Positions 1 to 6,462 of a stretch of DNA of 8,432 bases are shown here, piece by piece. The position numbers and the translations under genes were made by a program. Origin of the DNA: Nitrospiraceae bacterium (lineage in GTDB: Bacteria > Nitrospirota > Nitrospiria > Nitrospirales > UBA2166); NCBI GenBank assembly GCA_002726235.1, contig PBSN01000023.1, positions 1 through 8,432 on the forward strand, read 5' to 3'. The notes below the pieces were generated by a model. That model had not been told where the DNA came from. It made no database searches and saw nothing but the letters and a program-made list of their open reading frames with translations. The stretch's first letter is position 1; each line of letters opens with the position of its first letter.

Positions 1-285
1 ATAAAAGTCTGTTCTGATTGATTAGCGTTTTGACGGACGTGACTCGCCTCTACATAGGAAACCCATTTTAACCGGTATTTCCCATCGGGATGTCGCTGGA
101 ACCGTTCCAGATCTGGATTGCCCCATATTCTAACACCTGCGCCCCCCCCTGTGTCTAGCGCGTGGCGATTTCGGGCGTCAGTGATCGGATGTGAGACGGA
201 TGACGAAGTGAATAGCGGGGGTTGAAATTTGGGTTTTAGCGTTTGACTTTCCGTCCGCTGAGCACGCACTCCGTTACCAGTGGCA
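1..285. other. Gene-free stretch at left edge
   Basis: All three plus-strand frames meet a stop within the first 20 bases, so no gene enters from the left on that strand, and I see no credible minus-strand gene here. The stretch lies downstream of the minus-strand gene that ends at 286. It holds a run of eight C at about 142-149 and no convincing hairpin followed by a T run, so no terminator is called for that gene. Confidence 0.5.
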
Positions 286-867
286 TCAATCGCCGGATGA
301 AAAATGGCTCCGATCCTGCTTGATCGGCTGGACTCGTGTACGGCGTTGGACCAGCGACCGCTGCTGATCACCCGGTGGTTGAGTTTGAACCGCCGGCGGT
401 AATGTTTCGCCTTCCACACGATGATTGCCGGGGAGTTCTCGATTCGTCTCTTGGTTGTTGACATCATACGGGATCAGCGGAACCGGTTCATGCAAATGGG
501 CCTGCCATGGATAGTCGAAGACATTGCGATAGTTATAAGGTCTCCGGTAGAACGATCCATGAAAGGCCGGATAGCGGTGCATGCTTCGTGAACTGCCCGG
601 GTAGCACCCGTAATGCTGTAAATAACATGACTGCGGCATGGGACCGAATTTGACGTGCAGGGCGCCATGGAAGATACGGGCCCCATAAGGGAAAACGCCT
701 CCGTAGCCTTGACCCAGTCGCAGGTGTTCGTCTGTCGTTTCCGTCCGCACGACGTCTCCCTCCACAGTGCCGTTTCCCTTGGGAATTCCAGTCCGATGGA
801 TGTCGATAGGATCTTTCACGTGATCGGCACTCGTAGCGAGCATCAAGGTCAGCAGGACAGCATACAT
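286..867 (-). CDS. Small exported planctomycete protein with a Tyr/Pro/His/Arg-rich core
   Basis: This 193-residue protein of unknown function is probably exported. It starts with a short hydrophobic segment (MYAVLLTLMLATSA, residues 1-14) that looks like a signal peptide with a short, uncharged N-region. The core at about residues 50-135 is rich in Tyr, Pro, His, Gly and Arg, and includes GPMPQSCY, GCYPG, MHRYPAFHG and RRPYNYRNVFDYPWQAHLHEP-type segments with three Cys. The last 60 residues are polar, Gln/Pro/Arg-rich and probably disordered. I recall the PYNYR core as recurrent in small secreted planctomycete proteins without assigned function. The frame is open further upstream to 933, but ATG at 867 is chosen because AGGAG lies 8 bases before it and the signal-like segment begins there. 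It diverges from the sigma-54 activator gene. Confidence 0.75.
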   Translation of the reverse strand: MYAVLLTLMLATSADHVKDPIDIHRTGIPKGNGTVEGDVVRTETTDEHLRLGQGYGGVFPYGARIFHGALHVKFGPMPQSCYLQHYGCYPGSSRSMHRYPAFHGSFYRRPYNYRNVFDYPWQAHLHEPVPLIPYDVNNQETNRELPGNHRVEGETLPPAVQTQPPGDQQRSLVQRRTRVQPIKQDRSHFSSGD

Positions 868-875
868 CCGTGTGG

Positions 876-880
876 CTCCT
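876..880 (-). promoter_or_regulatory. Ribosome binding site fixing the start of the 286-867 gene
   Basis: On the minus strand the bases read AGGAG, followed by 8 bases and then ATG at 867. This decides for the shorter protein over the upstream start at 933, which would add 22 residues in front of the signal-like segment. Confidence 0.7.
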
Positions 881-1195
881 ATCGGCGTTGGACGAAGGTT
901 AGTCTGCCCGGACGGAGGGGCGACACATGCCACGGGCAGACATCGTACGGGTTGGACGGGTGAGTCGACTCGCGGTACTGGACTCGTTTAGGTGCATCGA
1001 CCGGAACAACCTGAAGATTGAGTTTCTCCCACTCGACCTGCGGCATCGCTGTGACACGAAAAATCGAATTGATCGTCAAAGATTCACAGTCGCCGGTCCA
1101 GTGAACTGTTACAAACGACAAGTCTTGCAACATCATATGTAACCAGAACCCCAGTTTTAGATTTTCGTTGAGATAACAAATTTTGGCGCTTGTTG

Positions 1196-1216
1196 AACTA
1201 CGCAGTCCGAGTAGTT
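1196..1216. repeat. Inverted repeat AACTAC-N9-GTAGTT, possible operator
   Basis: The arms AACTAC (1196-1201) and GTAGTT (1211-1216) match perfectly around a 9-base centre, giving a two-fold symmetric site with a centre-to-centre distance of 15. It sits 93 bases before the activator start. It could be an operator or chance; a 6-base arm is not statistically strong in a 440-base region. Confidence 0.25.
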
Positions 1217-1298
1217 TGAAATTTACAGGAAAGGTTTTCCGAATAGTTAACAAAATGTTCCGGGAAGCAACGAAATTCTTCAAGTGTGACAAGAGGAC

Positions 1299-1302
1299 GA
1301 GG
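1299..1302 (+). promoter_or_regulatory. Ribosome binding site of the sigma-54 activator
   Basis: GAGG lies 7 bases before ATG 1310. The alternative GTG at 1286 lies upstream of this site, and its own leader has no purine-rich match, so the shorter product is preferred. Confidence 0.55.
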
Positions 1303-1309
1303 CAGACAG

Positions 1310-2860
1310 ATGAGCAAGCATGTCATTTTGTTGAGTCAGGACAACGATCTGGTGTTTCATTTGCGAGAGCAGTTACGCAACGGACACGAAATGAACTGTT
1401 CCAACACGCTGGAAGACCTGGCCAGCCAGTTGGCCACGACCAAGGCCCAGACGGTGCTGGTGCACCTGACTGCAGAGAGTTTGGGTGAACAGACACCCAG
1501 CAATTTCGTAGCGGATCTCAAGGCCCACACGGATAAGGCTTCCATCGTGGCACTGTTTGACCAGGACTGTCCAGATAGCTTACGCAGCCAGCTGGAGGGT
1601 ACTGCCAACCATTGTTTTAAGATGCCGGCGCATTGGGATGAACTTCGAGCTGTTCTCGGTGGAGATTTGGATCCGGAAGAGGAGCTGGCGGGTCTATGGG
1701 TTGGTCTACCTCACAAGGAACTGCACGGACACTCTCGTTCGCTGGTTACCTTCACCGCTGAAATGTTTGAGATGATGGACGAGGTCAAGGTAGCGGCCAA
1801 ACATGACGTAACGGTGTTACTGGTGGGTGAAACCGGCAGTGGTAAGACTCACTTGGCACGATTGGTACATGAACTTTCCAACCGCCGTGAAGAACGTCTA
1901 TGTACCGTTGCCTGCGGGGCGTTGCCTCCGGATCTGATTGAAAGTGAACTTTTTGGATACGTCAAAGGTGCCTTTACGGGCGCCGGCAATGACAAAGAAG
2001 GCAAGTTCGCTGCTGCGGGTAGGGGAACGTTACTGCTTGATGAAATTGATGTGCTCTCTTTGGACCAGCAGGCGAAGCTTTTACGCGTCATCGAAACAGG
2101 CGAGTACGAACCGGTTGGGAGTAACGACACGGTAATGTCTCAGGCCCGCTTGGTCGTCGCATCCAACTATAATCTGGAAGACTTGGTCCAGGCAGGTAAC
2201 TTCCGTATCGATTTGTACTACCGGCTTAATGTTCTCAGGTTCTGTCTGTTGCCCTTGAGAGAACGACCTTGGGACATTGAGTATCTGGCGAGAAAATTCG
2301 CTTTGGAACATAGCCGAACGCACGACATTCCTCTGACCGAGATTGATTCTTCTTTTTTGGATGCCTTACGGCGTTATCCGTGGCCCGGCAATATCCGCGA
2401 AATGGAGAATGTCATCCAGCGAGCAGTTCTCTATAGCCAACGGGGTGTCCTGACTCTGCGTGATTTGCCAGCTAGCTTTCGTTCTGACAACGGCAGCAAG
2501 ACGTATGTGAACGCCGGGTTTCCCCAAGTGACTCCGCTTGTAGCAAGTCGTATCATGTTGAACGAATCGGAACGGCCAGCTTGCTCAGAGTTTGTCTCGG
2601 CAAGGGACGTTGCGGGCCAAGGCATAGCGGTTACGGGGACCCCGGACACGGCCGTTTCTGGTAGAGCTTCGTCCAGCGACGAAGATGTTGACTTCAGCCA
2701 ATCTAAAACACTGGAAGCTCGGGTTGATCTGATCGAACGCCGCATCATCGAAGATACTCTTCGACGCAACAACCACCGTCGAAAAGAGACATCGGCCGAA
2801 CTGGGAATTAGTCGCGTTACACTCTACAACAAGATGAAAAAATTTGGTTTGATGGGGTGA
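1310..2860 (+). CDS. Sigma-54-dependent transcriptional activator with degenerate receiver domain, Fis family
   Basis: This 516-residue bacterial enhancer-binding protein should drive open-complex formation by sigma-54 RNA polymerase through ATP hydrolysis. Residues 1-118 look like a response-regulator receiver fold. The acidic pair (D11, D13) and the K104-x-P106 loop are present, but His52 stands where the phosphoacceptor Asp should be and Ala81 where Thr/Ser is usual. The AAA+ domain (about 145-385) has Walker A GETGSGKT (173-180), the sigma-54-contacting GAFTGA (220-225), Walker B LLLDEI (241-246), candidate arginine fingers R299/R305 and the sensor II segment WPGNIRE (358-364). A polar linker of about 75 residues leads to a Fis-type helix-turn-helix (about 484-512, with ELGISRVTLYNKMKKFG). 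ATG at 1310 is preferred over GTG at 1286 because GAGG precedes it by 7 bases. Targets are unknown. No partner histidine kinase is in view. Confidence 0.93.
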   Translation: MSKHVILLSQDNDLVFHLREQLRNGHEMNCSNTLEDLASQLATTKAQTVLVHLTAESLGEQTPSNFVADLKAHTDKASIVALFDQDCPDSLRSQLEGTANHCFKMPAHWDELRAVLGGDLDPEEELAGLWVGLPHKELHGHSRSLVTFTAEMFEMMDEVKVAAKHDVTVLLVGETGSGKTHLARLVHELSNRREERLCTVACGALPPDLIESELFGYVKGAFTGAGNDKEGKFAAAGRGTLLLDEIDVLSLDQQAKLLRVIETGEYEPVGSNDTVMSQARLVVASNYNLEDLVQAGNFRIDLYYRLNVLRFCLLPLRERPWDIEYLARKFALEHSRTHDIPLTEIDSSFLDALRRYPWPGNIREMENVIQRAVLYSQRGVLTLRDLPASFRSDNGSKTYVNAGFPQVTPLVASRIMLNESERPACSEFVSARDVAGQGIAVTGTPDTAVSGRASSSDEDVDFSQSKTLEARVDLIERRIIEDTLRRNNHRRKETSAELGISRVTLYNKMKKFGLMG

Positions 2861-3106
2861 TCTGCTTCCCTCACGAAGTGCAGCAACGCTTGACGGAACC
2901 AGGAAAACTGCTTTCATCGGATTTCCAGTCGGCCTTGGTATGGGACTATTGTGGAGTCAGGTGCACGTGACCCTGACAGACGGGTCCTCTAAATCCGGAG
3001 AAGCGAAACTAGGAGGAACGCGGACAATTCGCTAGTATAAGGCAGGTGTTTCGATCTCCCTGAATTTCCTGCGGGACATGTTGAACGGCCTTCCGGGCTA
3101 CGAATA
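2861..3106 (+). other. Intergenic region before the 413-residue protein gene
   Basis: These 246 bases hold no gene of normal size and no clear terminator. A perfect Shine-Dalgarno string AGGAGG occurs at 3011-3016, but no ATG, GTG or TTG follows at a usable distance with an open frame of useful length. TTGACG at 2890-2895 has no good -10 partner. The region ends with a 9-codon reading frame that overlaps the next start. Confidence 0.45.
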
Positions 3107-3107
3107 A
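3078..3107 (+). other. Nine-codon upstream reading frame overlapping the next start (TAATG)
   Basis: ATG at 3078 opens a frame encoding MLNGLPGYE and stopping at TAA 3105-3107, whose last A is the first base of the ATG at 3107. This TAATG overlap is a classical geometry for translational coupling. The following gene has no visible ribosome binding site of its own, which fits the idea. The short frame itself has only a weak GCGGGA-like purine stretch before it, so it may be fortuitous. Confidence 0.25.
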
Positions 3108-4348
3108 TGTTGTCGCGTGCGCTTCGAACGACGATTCCTCTTTTCATCCTGTTGGCGGGACTGGGCGTGTATCGTCTTGCGGCAGTAGGGAATCCAACGC
3201 CACCTTTAAAGATCTCGCGTGCCCATCCTCTAGTCATCGGTCCTCGCTTCAATTTACCGACCGTGGTGACCGACGAGCAATTGTTCCATGTCCTGGACCG
3301 TTTGAAACCTCTGCAGAATCCTGTCAATACCAATCGATTGCTGCACGCGTTACGGCTCTGGGGTCCGCATGCCCAATTTGATGACTCAGAAGTGATGTCA
3401 GGTCCGGCCATGCTGCGGTATTTTTTGGACGCTGCAGAATTCGGCCGACTGGCGGGTGTCGATACGCCGCCTTTGTATGAGACTGATACAGAGAACGGAA
3501 GTGTCGTGGTCCGCGACTGGTCGCCACGCAGCCCCCACCGGGCAACGTCGAGTTATCATTTGAATGACATTCTCGCAACCTTCGCCGAGATCGGGACTCC
3601 TTTGGACACACCGTTGGTGACGGTGGATGGAACGACGGACATCAATAACCTGGCGCTGACGGCAATGCGTCGATTGCATCTGGAGCAGCATGAGTACGAA
3701 TGGTCTGTGATCAGCTATGCACGTTATGTTTATCCGCAGTCGGGATGGAAAAACCAGTATGGAGAAAGGGTGCTAGTGGACGAGTTGGTCAGAGAATTGA
3801 TCTTTGCACCTCTCCACTACGGTGCCTGCAATGGACTCCACCGTTTGGAGGCGATGGTCGTGTTGTGCGCAGCGGATGAGCAAGTGCCACCAGCCCGGCG
3901 GACCCTCGCCGGTCGCAGTCGCCAGAAAATGCGTGACCATATGGAAGGGATCATTCGTTTACTGGGCGAGGCGCAGAGCGACCAGGGGTACTGGACCAGA
4001 CAATGGCCCCGGGGCAAGTTGGCTCGAGAAGACAAGTCGGCTTCCTTGGCCGACAAGATTCTGGTAACGGGACATCAGCTGGAATGGTTGGCGCTGGTAC
4101 CACCGGAACTGAAGCTGCCACGTAACATGGTCGTAGACGCTGGACAGTGGCTGGTACGTGCAGTGCAGGAGGTTGACAATAAAACGCTGTTGCAGAATTA
4201 CGGACCTTTCTCACATGCGGGGCGGGCATTATGTCTCTGGCGTTCCAAAGATCCTTATCAGGCCTGGCGAGACGGAATTTCGATGGCCTCTGATTCAACT
4301 TTGCAGTCAGGACAGAGTCAACCCCCGTCGGACACACCCCGGAATTAA
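3107..4348 (+). CDS. Membrane-anchored or exported protein of unknown function, possible alpha/alpha-toroid fold
   Basis: This 413-residue protein is not assigned to a named family. It begins with a positively charged tip and one hydrophobic segment (about residues 9-27), so it is either secreted or held in the membrane with the rest outside the cytoplasm. The remainder is soluble and mainly helical. Blocks that look conserved are CNGLHRLEAMVVL (241-253), QSDQGYW (290-296), TGHQLEWLALVPPE (321-334) and YGPFSHAGRAL (365-375). A paired-helix pattern with Gly-x-Trp and Gly-His turns recalls alpha/alpha-toroid proteins such as prenyltransferase/terpenoid-cyclase-like domains, but no catalytic motif is evident and this fold is inference. 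The C-terminal 20 residues are polar and probably disordered. No ribosome binding site precedes ATG 3107; translation may be coupled to the small frame ending at the same base. It lies 247 bases after the activator gene and 290 before the GT-C-like gene, all on the same strand. Confidence 0.8.
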   Translation: MLSRALRTTIPLFILLAGLGVYRLAAVGNPTPPLKISRAHPLVIGPRFNLPTVVTDEQLFHVLDRLKPLQNPVNTNRLLHALRLWGPHAQFDDSEVMSGPAMLRYFLDAAEFGRLAGVDTPPLYETDTENGSVVVRDWSPRSPHRATSSYHLNDILATFAEIGTPLDTPLVTVDGTTDINNLALTAMRRLHLEQHEYEWSVISYARYVYPQSGWKNQYGERVLVDELVRELIFAPLHYGACNGLHRLEAMVVLCAADEQVPPARRTLAGRSRQKMRDHMEGIIRLLGEAQSDQGYWTRQWPRGKLAREDKSASLADKILVTGHQLEWLALVPPELKLPRNMVVDAGQWLVRAVQEVDNKTLLQNYGPFSHAGRALCLWRSKDPYQAWRDGISMASDSTLQSGQSQPPSDTPRN

Positions 4349-4506
4349 ATCGGATAATGAACTTTTCGAGTCAACGTTGAAGTCTTCACCTTTTCTTTAA
4401 AACCTCTGCCAACTAGATTGCTGGAGCCGTCGTTGCAGCCAACAAGTAAGCACCGGATTTTGTTTCGTTTGAGGATCTGCCCGGAAGAACGAACGAGGAA
4501 TATCGA
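4349..4506 (+). other. Intergenic region before the putative 36-codon gene
   Basis: The segment holds two short palindromes next to each other, TCAACGTTGA (4371-4380) and TGAAGTCTTCA (4378-4388), followed by the pyrimidine-rich CCTTTTCTTT. The palindromes have no room for a stable hairpin loop, so I do not call a terminator, although the layout is suggestive. No convincing promoter pair was found. Confidence 0.3.
4495..4499 (+). promoter_or_regulatory. Ribosome binding site of the putative 36-codon gene
   Basis: GAGGA is followed by 7 bases and ATG at 4507. This is better spaced than the sites of the two large genes on either side and is the main reason to consider the short frame real. Confidence 0.5.
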
Positions 4507-4617
4507 ATGCAGAAATGGGTTCAATCAGTCAGAAGAGTGTCAGAAAAAATGAAAATTGGCAAAGTAAATCGTCTGCTGGCAGGTCATCGCAATTCCGATG
4601 TTTGTTTTCCCGAATAA
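4507..4617 (+). CDS. Putative 36-residue basic small protein
   Basis: A reading frame of 36 codons plus stop encodes a basic peptide starting MQKWVQSVRRVSEKMKIGK and ending in SDVCFPE. GAGGA lies 7 bases before its ATG, and it ends 21 bases before the start of the 535-residue membrane protein gene on the same strand, so it could be the first gene of that transcript or a translated leader. The first 25 residues could form an amphipathic helix rich in Lys and Arg. There is no transmembrane segment and a single Cys near the C-terminus. I recognise no family. The frame may be chance; the argument rests on ribosome binding site quality and position. Confidence 0.4.
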   Translation: MQKWVQSVRRVSEKMKIGKVNRLLAGHRNSDVCFPE

Positions 4618-4638
4618 GAAAGCCCCTTTGGAATAGAA

Positions 4639-6246
4639 ATGGATTCGCCAGATACTGATCTTTCGGCTGACTTGCGGAATGCCGTTCAGCAAGATCCACC
4701 GCGGATTCCGCACCCGATTCCTTCTTCTCCTTATTTCCCTGAGACAACCGGGGCCGCTTTGGCGGCTGTGATCACGCTCTGCCTGGTGTTTTTATTGACG
4801 AGTCTGCACCGGCTGAATCACACTGATTTATGGGGACACCTCTGTTACGGCCGTTTGATCATGAGTCAAGGACTCCCATCAAGCGACCCTTTTTCGGCTG
4901 AAACAGCGCTTCCCGCAGCAGATTTTGTGAACGTTCCCTGGCTGGCTCAAATTGCGGGTTTTTTGACTTGGAAGTGGCTGGGATACGAAGGCCTTGTCCT
5001 TGGGCATGCCAGCTTAGCAGTGTTATCAAGTGGCTTGTTGATGTGGGCCATTCGACTTCGAGGAGTAGAACTACGTTTTGCGATTCTGGGAACGGTGTTG
5101 AGTTACATGGTAGCGCTCCCCCAAGTAGGAACCATCCGTCCCCAGTTATTCGGGACCGTTGCCTTTCCCTTGGTGCTCGCAGCTATCTCGCTCGTTCCAC
5201 ACCGCCGACATCCGTGCCTGTGGTTGCCGTTGCTGTTTGTTGTCTGGGCGAATTTGCACGGTTCTTTCGCGCTCGGTTTGACCGCCCTTGGCATCTGTGC
5301 GCTAGGCGACAGCTGGGATGCCTGGCGCGAAAATGGTTGGGCAGCCGTCCTGGTAGACGAGAGAACGCGTCATCGATGGCTGCTGGCAGTTGCCTGCGGG
5401 GTAGCCGCCTGTGTGAATCCTCTGGGGCCGTTTCTGCTGTGGAAAGTTGCCTATTTTGGATTCAGTCCCGCCCTGGAAAACATCACTGAATGGCAGCCAC
5501 TGGTAATCAAGAGCTTGGGAGGCGCCCTGTTTTTTCTGTCAGTGTTGTTGACGGCTTGGATCCTTCGTCGCTCTCAACGAAGACTCAACACCTATGAAGT
5601 GTTATTACTTTTCCTCTTTGCCCTGCTGACCCTGTTATCGATGAGGATGTTGGCGTGGTGGGCTCTGATTTGGCCTTGGGTAGTGATGTGTCGAGTGCCT
5701 CATCGGTTGACAAGCACGCCCGTTCCAGATCAGAGCTATCCCATGGCCAGTCGCAACACAATGCGCACGCTGTTCGCATTGGTTTGTGTGTTTGTCACAT
5801 TACTCTGGTCCCCTCCCAGTCAAGCCGTCATCTCGGGCCAGCAGCGCGGTATTGGGGCGATCACTGTGGATAATACCCCGCTTTACGTGGCAGATCGCAT
5901 TGCTCAGCAAGGCGACAAAGGCAATCTAATTTGTCCCTTGGATTGGGCCGATTACATTCTCTGGAAAAGTGACACATCCCTACGGCCCCTGGTCTACTCC
6001 CATGTCCACCTGGTTTCGCAGCAAGTGTGGGACGATTATCTGCAGATTCTGAGTGGGGATCCCAATTGGCTTTCTTTAGTGGATCACTACCAATTGAACT
6101 ATTTGTTATTAAGTCGCGAGCGAAACCAAATGTTGAGACGTTCGGTCGAGCGCCATCCACGCGCTGAAATTATCTATCAGGACCAGCGCAGCCTGTTGGT
6201 TCGCATGACCGCTGCGGCCCCCGTTGCCACTGCGCGGAACAAGTGA
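4639..6246 (+). CDS. Polytopic membrane protein resembling GT-C glycosyltransferases
   Basis: This 535-residue protein has an acidic, Pro-rich cytoplasmic N-terminus (1-36), then about ten or eleven hydrophobic segments between residues 37 and 390, and a soluble C-terminal domain (about 391-535). The first loop after helix 1 reads HTDLWGHLCYGRLI (61-74), followed by SDPFS (82-86) and VNVPWLAQ (98-105). An Asp in a His/Trp context after the first membrane helix, followed by a conserved loop and WLAQ, is the layout of GT-C enzymes (PMT/ArnT-like), which use lipid-phosphate-linked sugars with that acidic residue as catalytic or metal-contacting centre; D63 would be the candidate. The C-terminal domain has GNLICPLDWADYILW (428-442), YSHVHLV (453-459) and LNYLLLSRERN (486-496). 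Substrate and acceptor are unknown. The ribosome binding site is poor (GGA at 4630-4632), so coupling to the small upstream frame is possible. Confidence 0.8.
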   Translation: MDSPDTDLSADLRNAVQQDPPRIPHPIPSSPYFPETTGAALAAVITLCLVFLLTSLHRLNHTDLWGHLCYGRLIMSQGLPSSDPFSAETALPAADFVNVPWLAQIAGFLTWKWLGYEGLVLGHASLAVLSSGLLMWAIRLRGVELRFAILGTVLSYMVALPQVGTIRPQLFGTVAFPLVLAAISLVPHRRHPCLWLPLLFVVWANLHGSFALGLTALGICALGDSWDAWRENGWAAVLVDERTRHRWLLAVACGVAACVNPLGPFLLWKVAYFGFSPALENITEWQPLVIKSLGGALFFLSVLLTAWILRRSQRRLNTYEVLLLFLFALLTLLSMRMLAWWALIWPWVVMCRVPHRLTSTPVPDQSYPMASRNTMRTLFALVCVFVTLLWSPPSQAVISGQQRGIGAITVDNTPLYVADRIAQQGDKGNLICPLDWADYILWKSDTSLRPLVYSHVHLVSQQVWDDYLQILSGDPNWLSLVDHYQLNYLLLSRERNQMLRRSVERHPRAEIIYQDQRSLLVRMTAAAPVATARNK

Positions 6247-6262
6247 TCTACGATCTGCCACG

Positions 6263-6324
6263 CCGTTGAAATCTTGCGAGACGCTCGAAATCTTCAGGAT
6301 CAGGAGCCAATTCAACTTCAACGG
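6263..6324. repeat. Perfect 8-base inverted repeat with 46-base centre
   Basis: CCGTTGAA (6263-6270) is the exact reverse complement of TTCAACGG (6317-6324). The pair starts 17 bases after the stop codon of the GT-C-like gene. In RNA it could close a branched structure that also contains CGAG/CTCG (around 6277-6287). It could stabilise the 3' end of the upstream transcript. No T run follows directly, so it is not called a terminator. Confidence 0.35.
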
Positions 6325-6339
6325 ACCCTTGGAGTGCTC

Positions 6340-6372
6340 ATGAAGTTAAACACTTTGTCAAAAATCAAATAA
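6340..6372 (+). other. Ten-codon leader-like reading frame
   Basis: ATG at 6340 encodes MKLNTLSKIK and a TAA stop. GGAG at 6331-6334 precedes it by 5 bases. It ends 3 bases before the weak hairpin plus T run. The arrangement resembles a leader peptide before an attenuator, but the peptide has no run of one amino acid and the promoter of the next gene lies downstream of it, so a role is doubtful. Confidence 0.2.
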
Positions 6373-6375
6373 GCG

Positions 6376-6403
6376 TGTTCTGAAGAATGAACAAATTTTT
6401 TTT
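6376..6403 (+). terminator. Weak intrinsic terminator candidate
   Basis: TGTTC (6376-6380) pairs with GAACA (6389-6393) around an 8-base loop, or TTC/GAA pair around a TGAA tetraloop, and eight T follow at 6396-6403. The T run is excellent but the stem is short and AT-rich. It lies 130 bases after the GT-C-like gene and 26 bases before the pilin promoter, a sensible place to insulate the two units. Confidence 0.35.
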
Positions 6404-6428
6404 GAGTGCTCAATTCAGAGAAAAACAA

Positions 6429-6456
6429 TTGACAGGCCCTAAAGTCTTATTATCAT
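6429..6456 (+). promoter_or_regulatory. Near-consensus sigma-70 promoter for the pilin gene
   Basis: TTGACA (6429-6434) is a perfect -35 box. After 16 bases TATCAT (6451-6456) matches TATAAT at five of six positions. Transcription should begin near 6463, giving a leader of about 184 bases before the GTG at 6647. It is the clearest vegetative promoter in the window and implies that the pilin gene is transcribed independently of its upstream neighbours. Confidence 0.6.
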
Positions 6457-6462
6457 TTGGGG

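Larger units (their letters stand above)
868..1309. other. Divergent intergenic region between the exported protein and the activator
   Basis: This stretch of about 440 bases should carry the promoters of both divergent genes. I could not pick a clear sigma-70 pair (TTGACA/TATAAT) or a sigma-54 pair (GG-N10-GC) on either strand. AT content rises markedly at 1140-1290, just before the activator, where a promoter is most likely. The one noteworthy structure is the inverted repeat at 1196-1216. Open frames here (such as 879-1292 on the minus strand) lack ribosome binding sites and family features and are not called. Confidence 0.5.
6247..6428 (+). other. Spacer between the GT-C-like gene and the pilin promoter
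   Basis: No gene of normal size is supported here. The segment holds a perfect 8-base inverted repeat (6263-6270 and 6317-6324), a 10-codon frame with a fair ribosome binding site, two copies of GAGTGCTCA (6332-6340 and 6404-6412), and a weak hairpin followed by eight T (6376-6403). A frame from ATG 6387 to 6632 has no ribosome binding site, spans the promoter and is not called. Confidence 0.45.

Noticed and set aside
23-247. Similar strings TAGCGTTTTGAC (23-34) and TAGCGTTTGAC (237-247)
   Set aside because: They differ by a base, the flanks are unrelated and no role is evident; probably chance.
927-1142. Plus-strand frame of 71 codons before the activator
   Set aside because: It has no ribosome binding site, its composition is unremarkable, and it overlaps other chance frames in the same region.
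879-1292. Minus-strand frame of 137 codons in the divergent intergenic region
   Set aside because: It starts with TTG, has no ribosome binding site, shows no domain or signal features, and would cover the promoter region of the activator and run into the leader of the exported-protein gene.
4371-4398. Palindromes TCAACGTTGA and TGAAGTCTTCA followed by a pyrimidine run as a terminator
   Set aside because: The palindromes leave no room for a stable loop and the run is broken by C, so an intrinsic terminator is not supported.
4550-4595. Possible sigma-54 promoters in TTGGCAAAG and CTGGCAGGTCATCGCA
   Set aside because: The first lacks GC at the right distance and the second has 9 instead of 10 bases between GG and GC; both lie inside the putative 36-codon frame.
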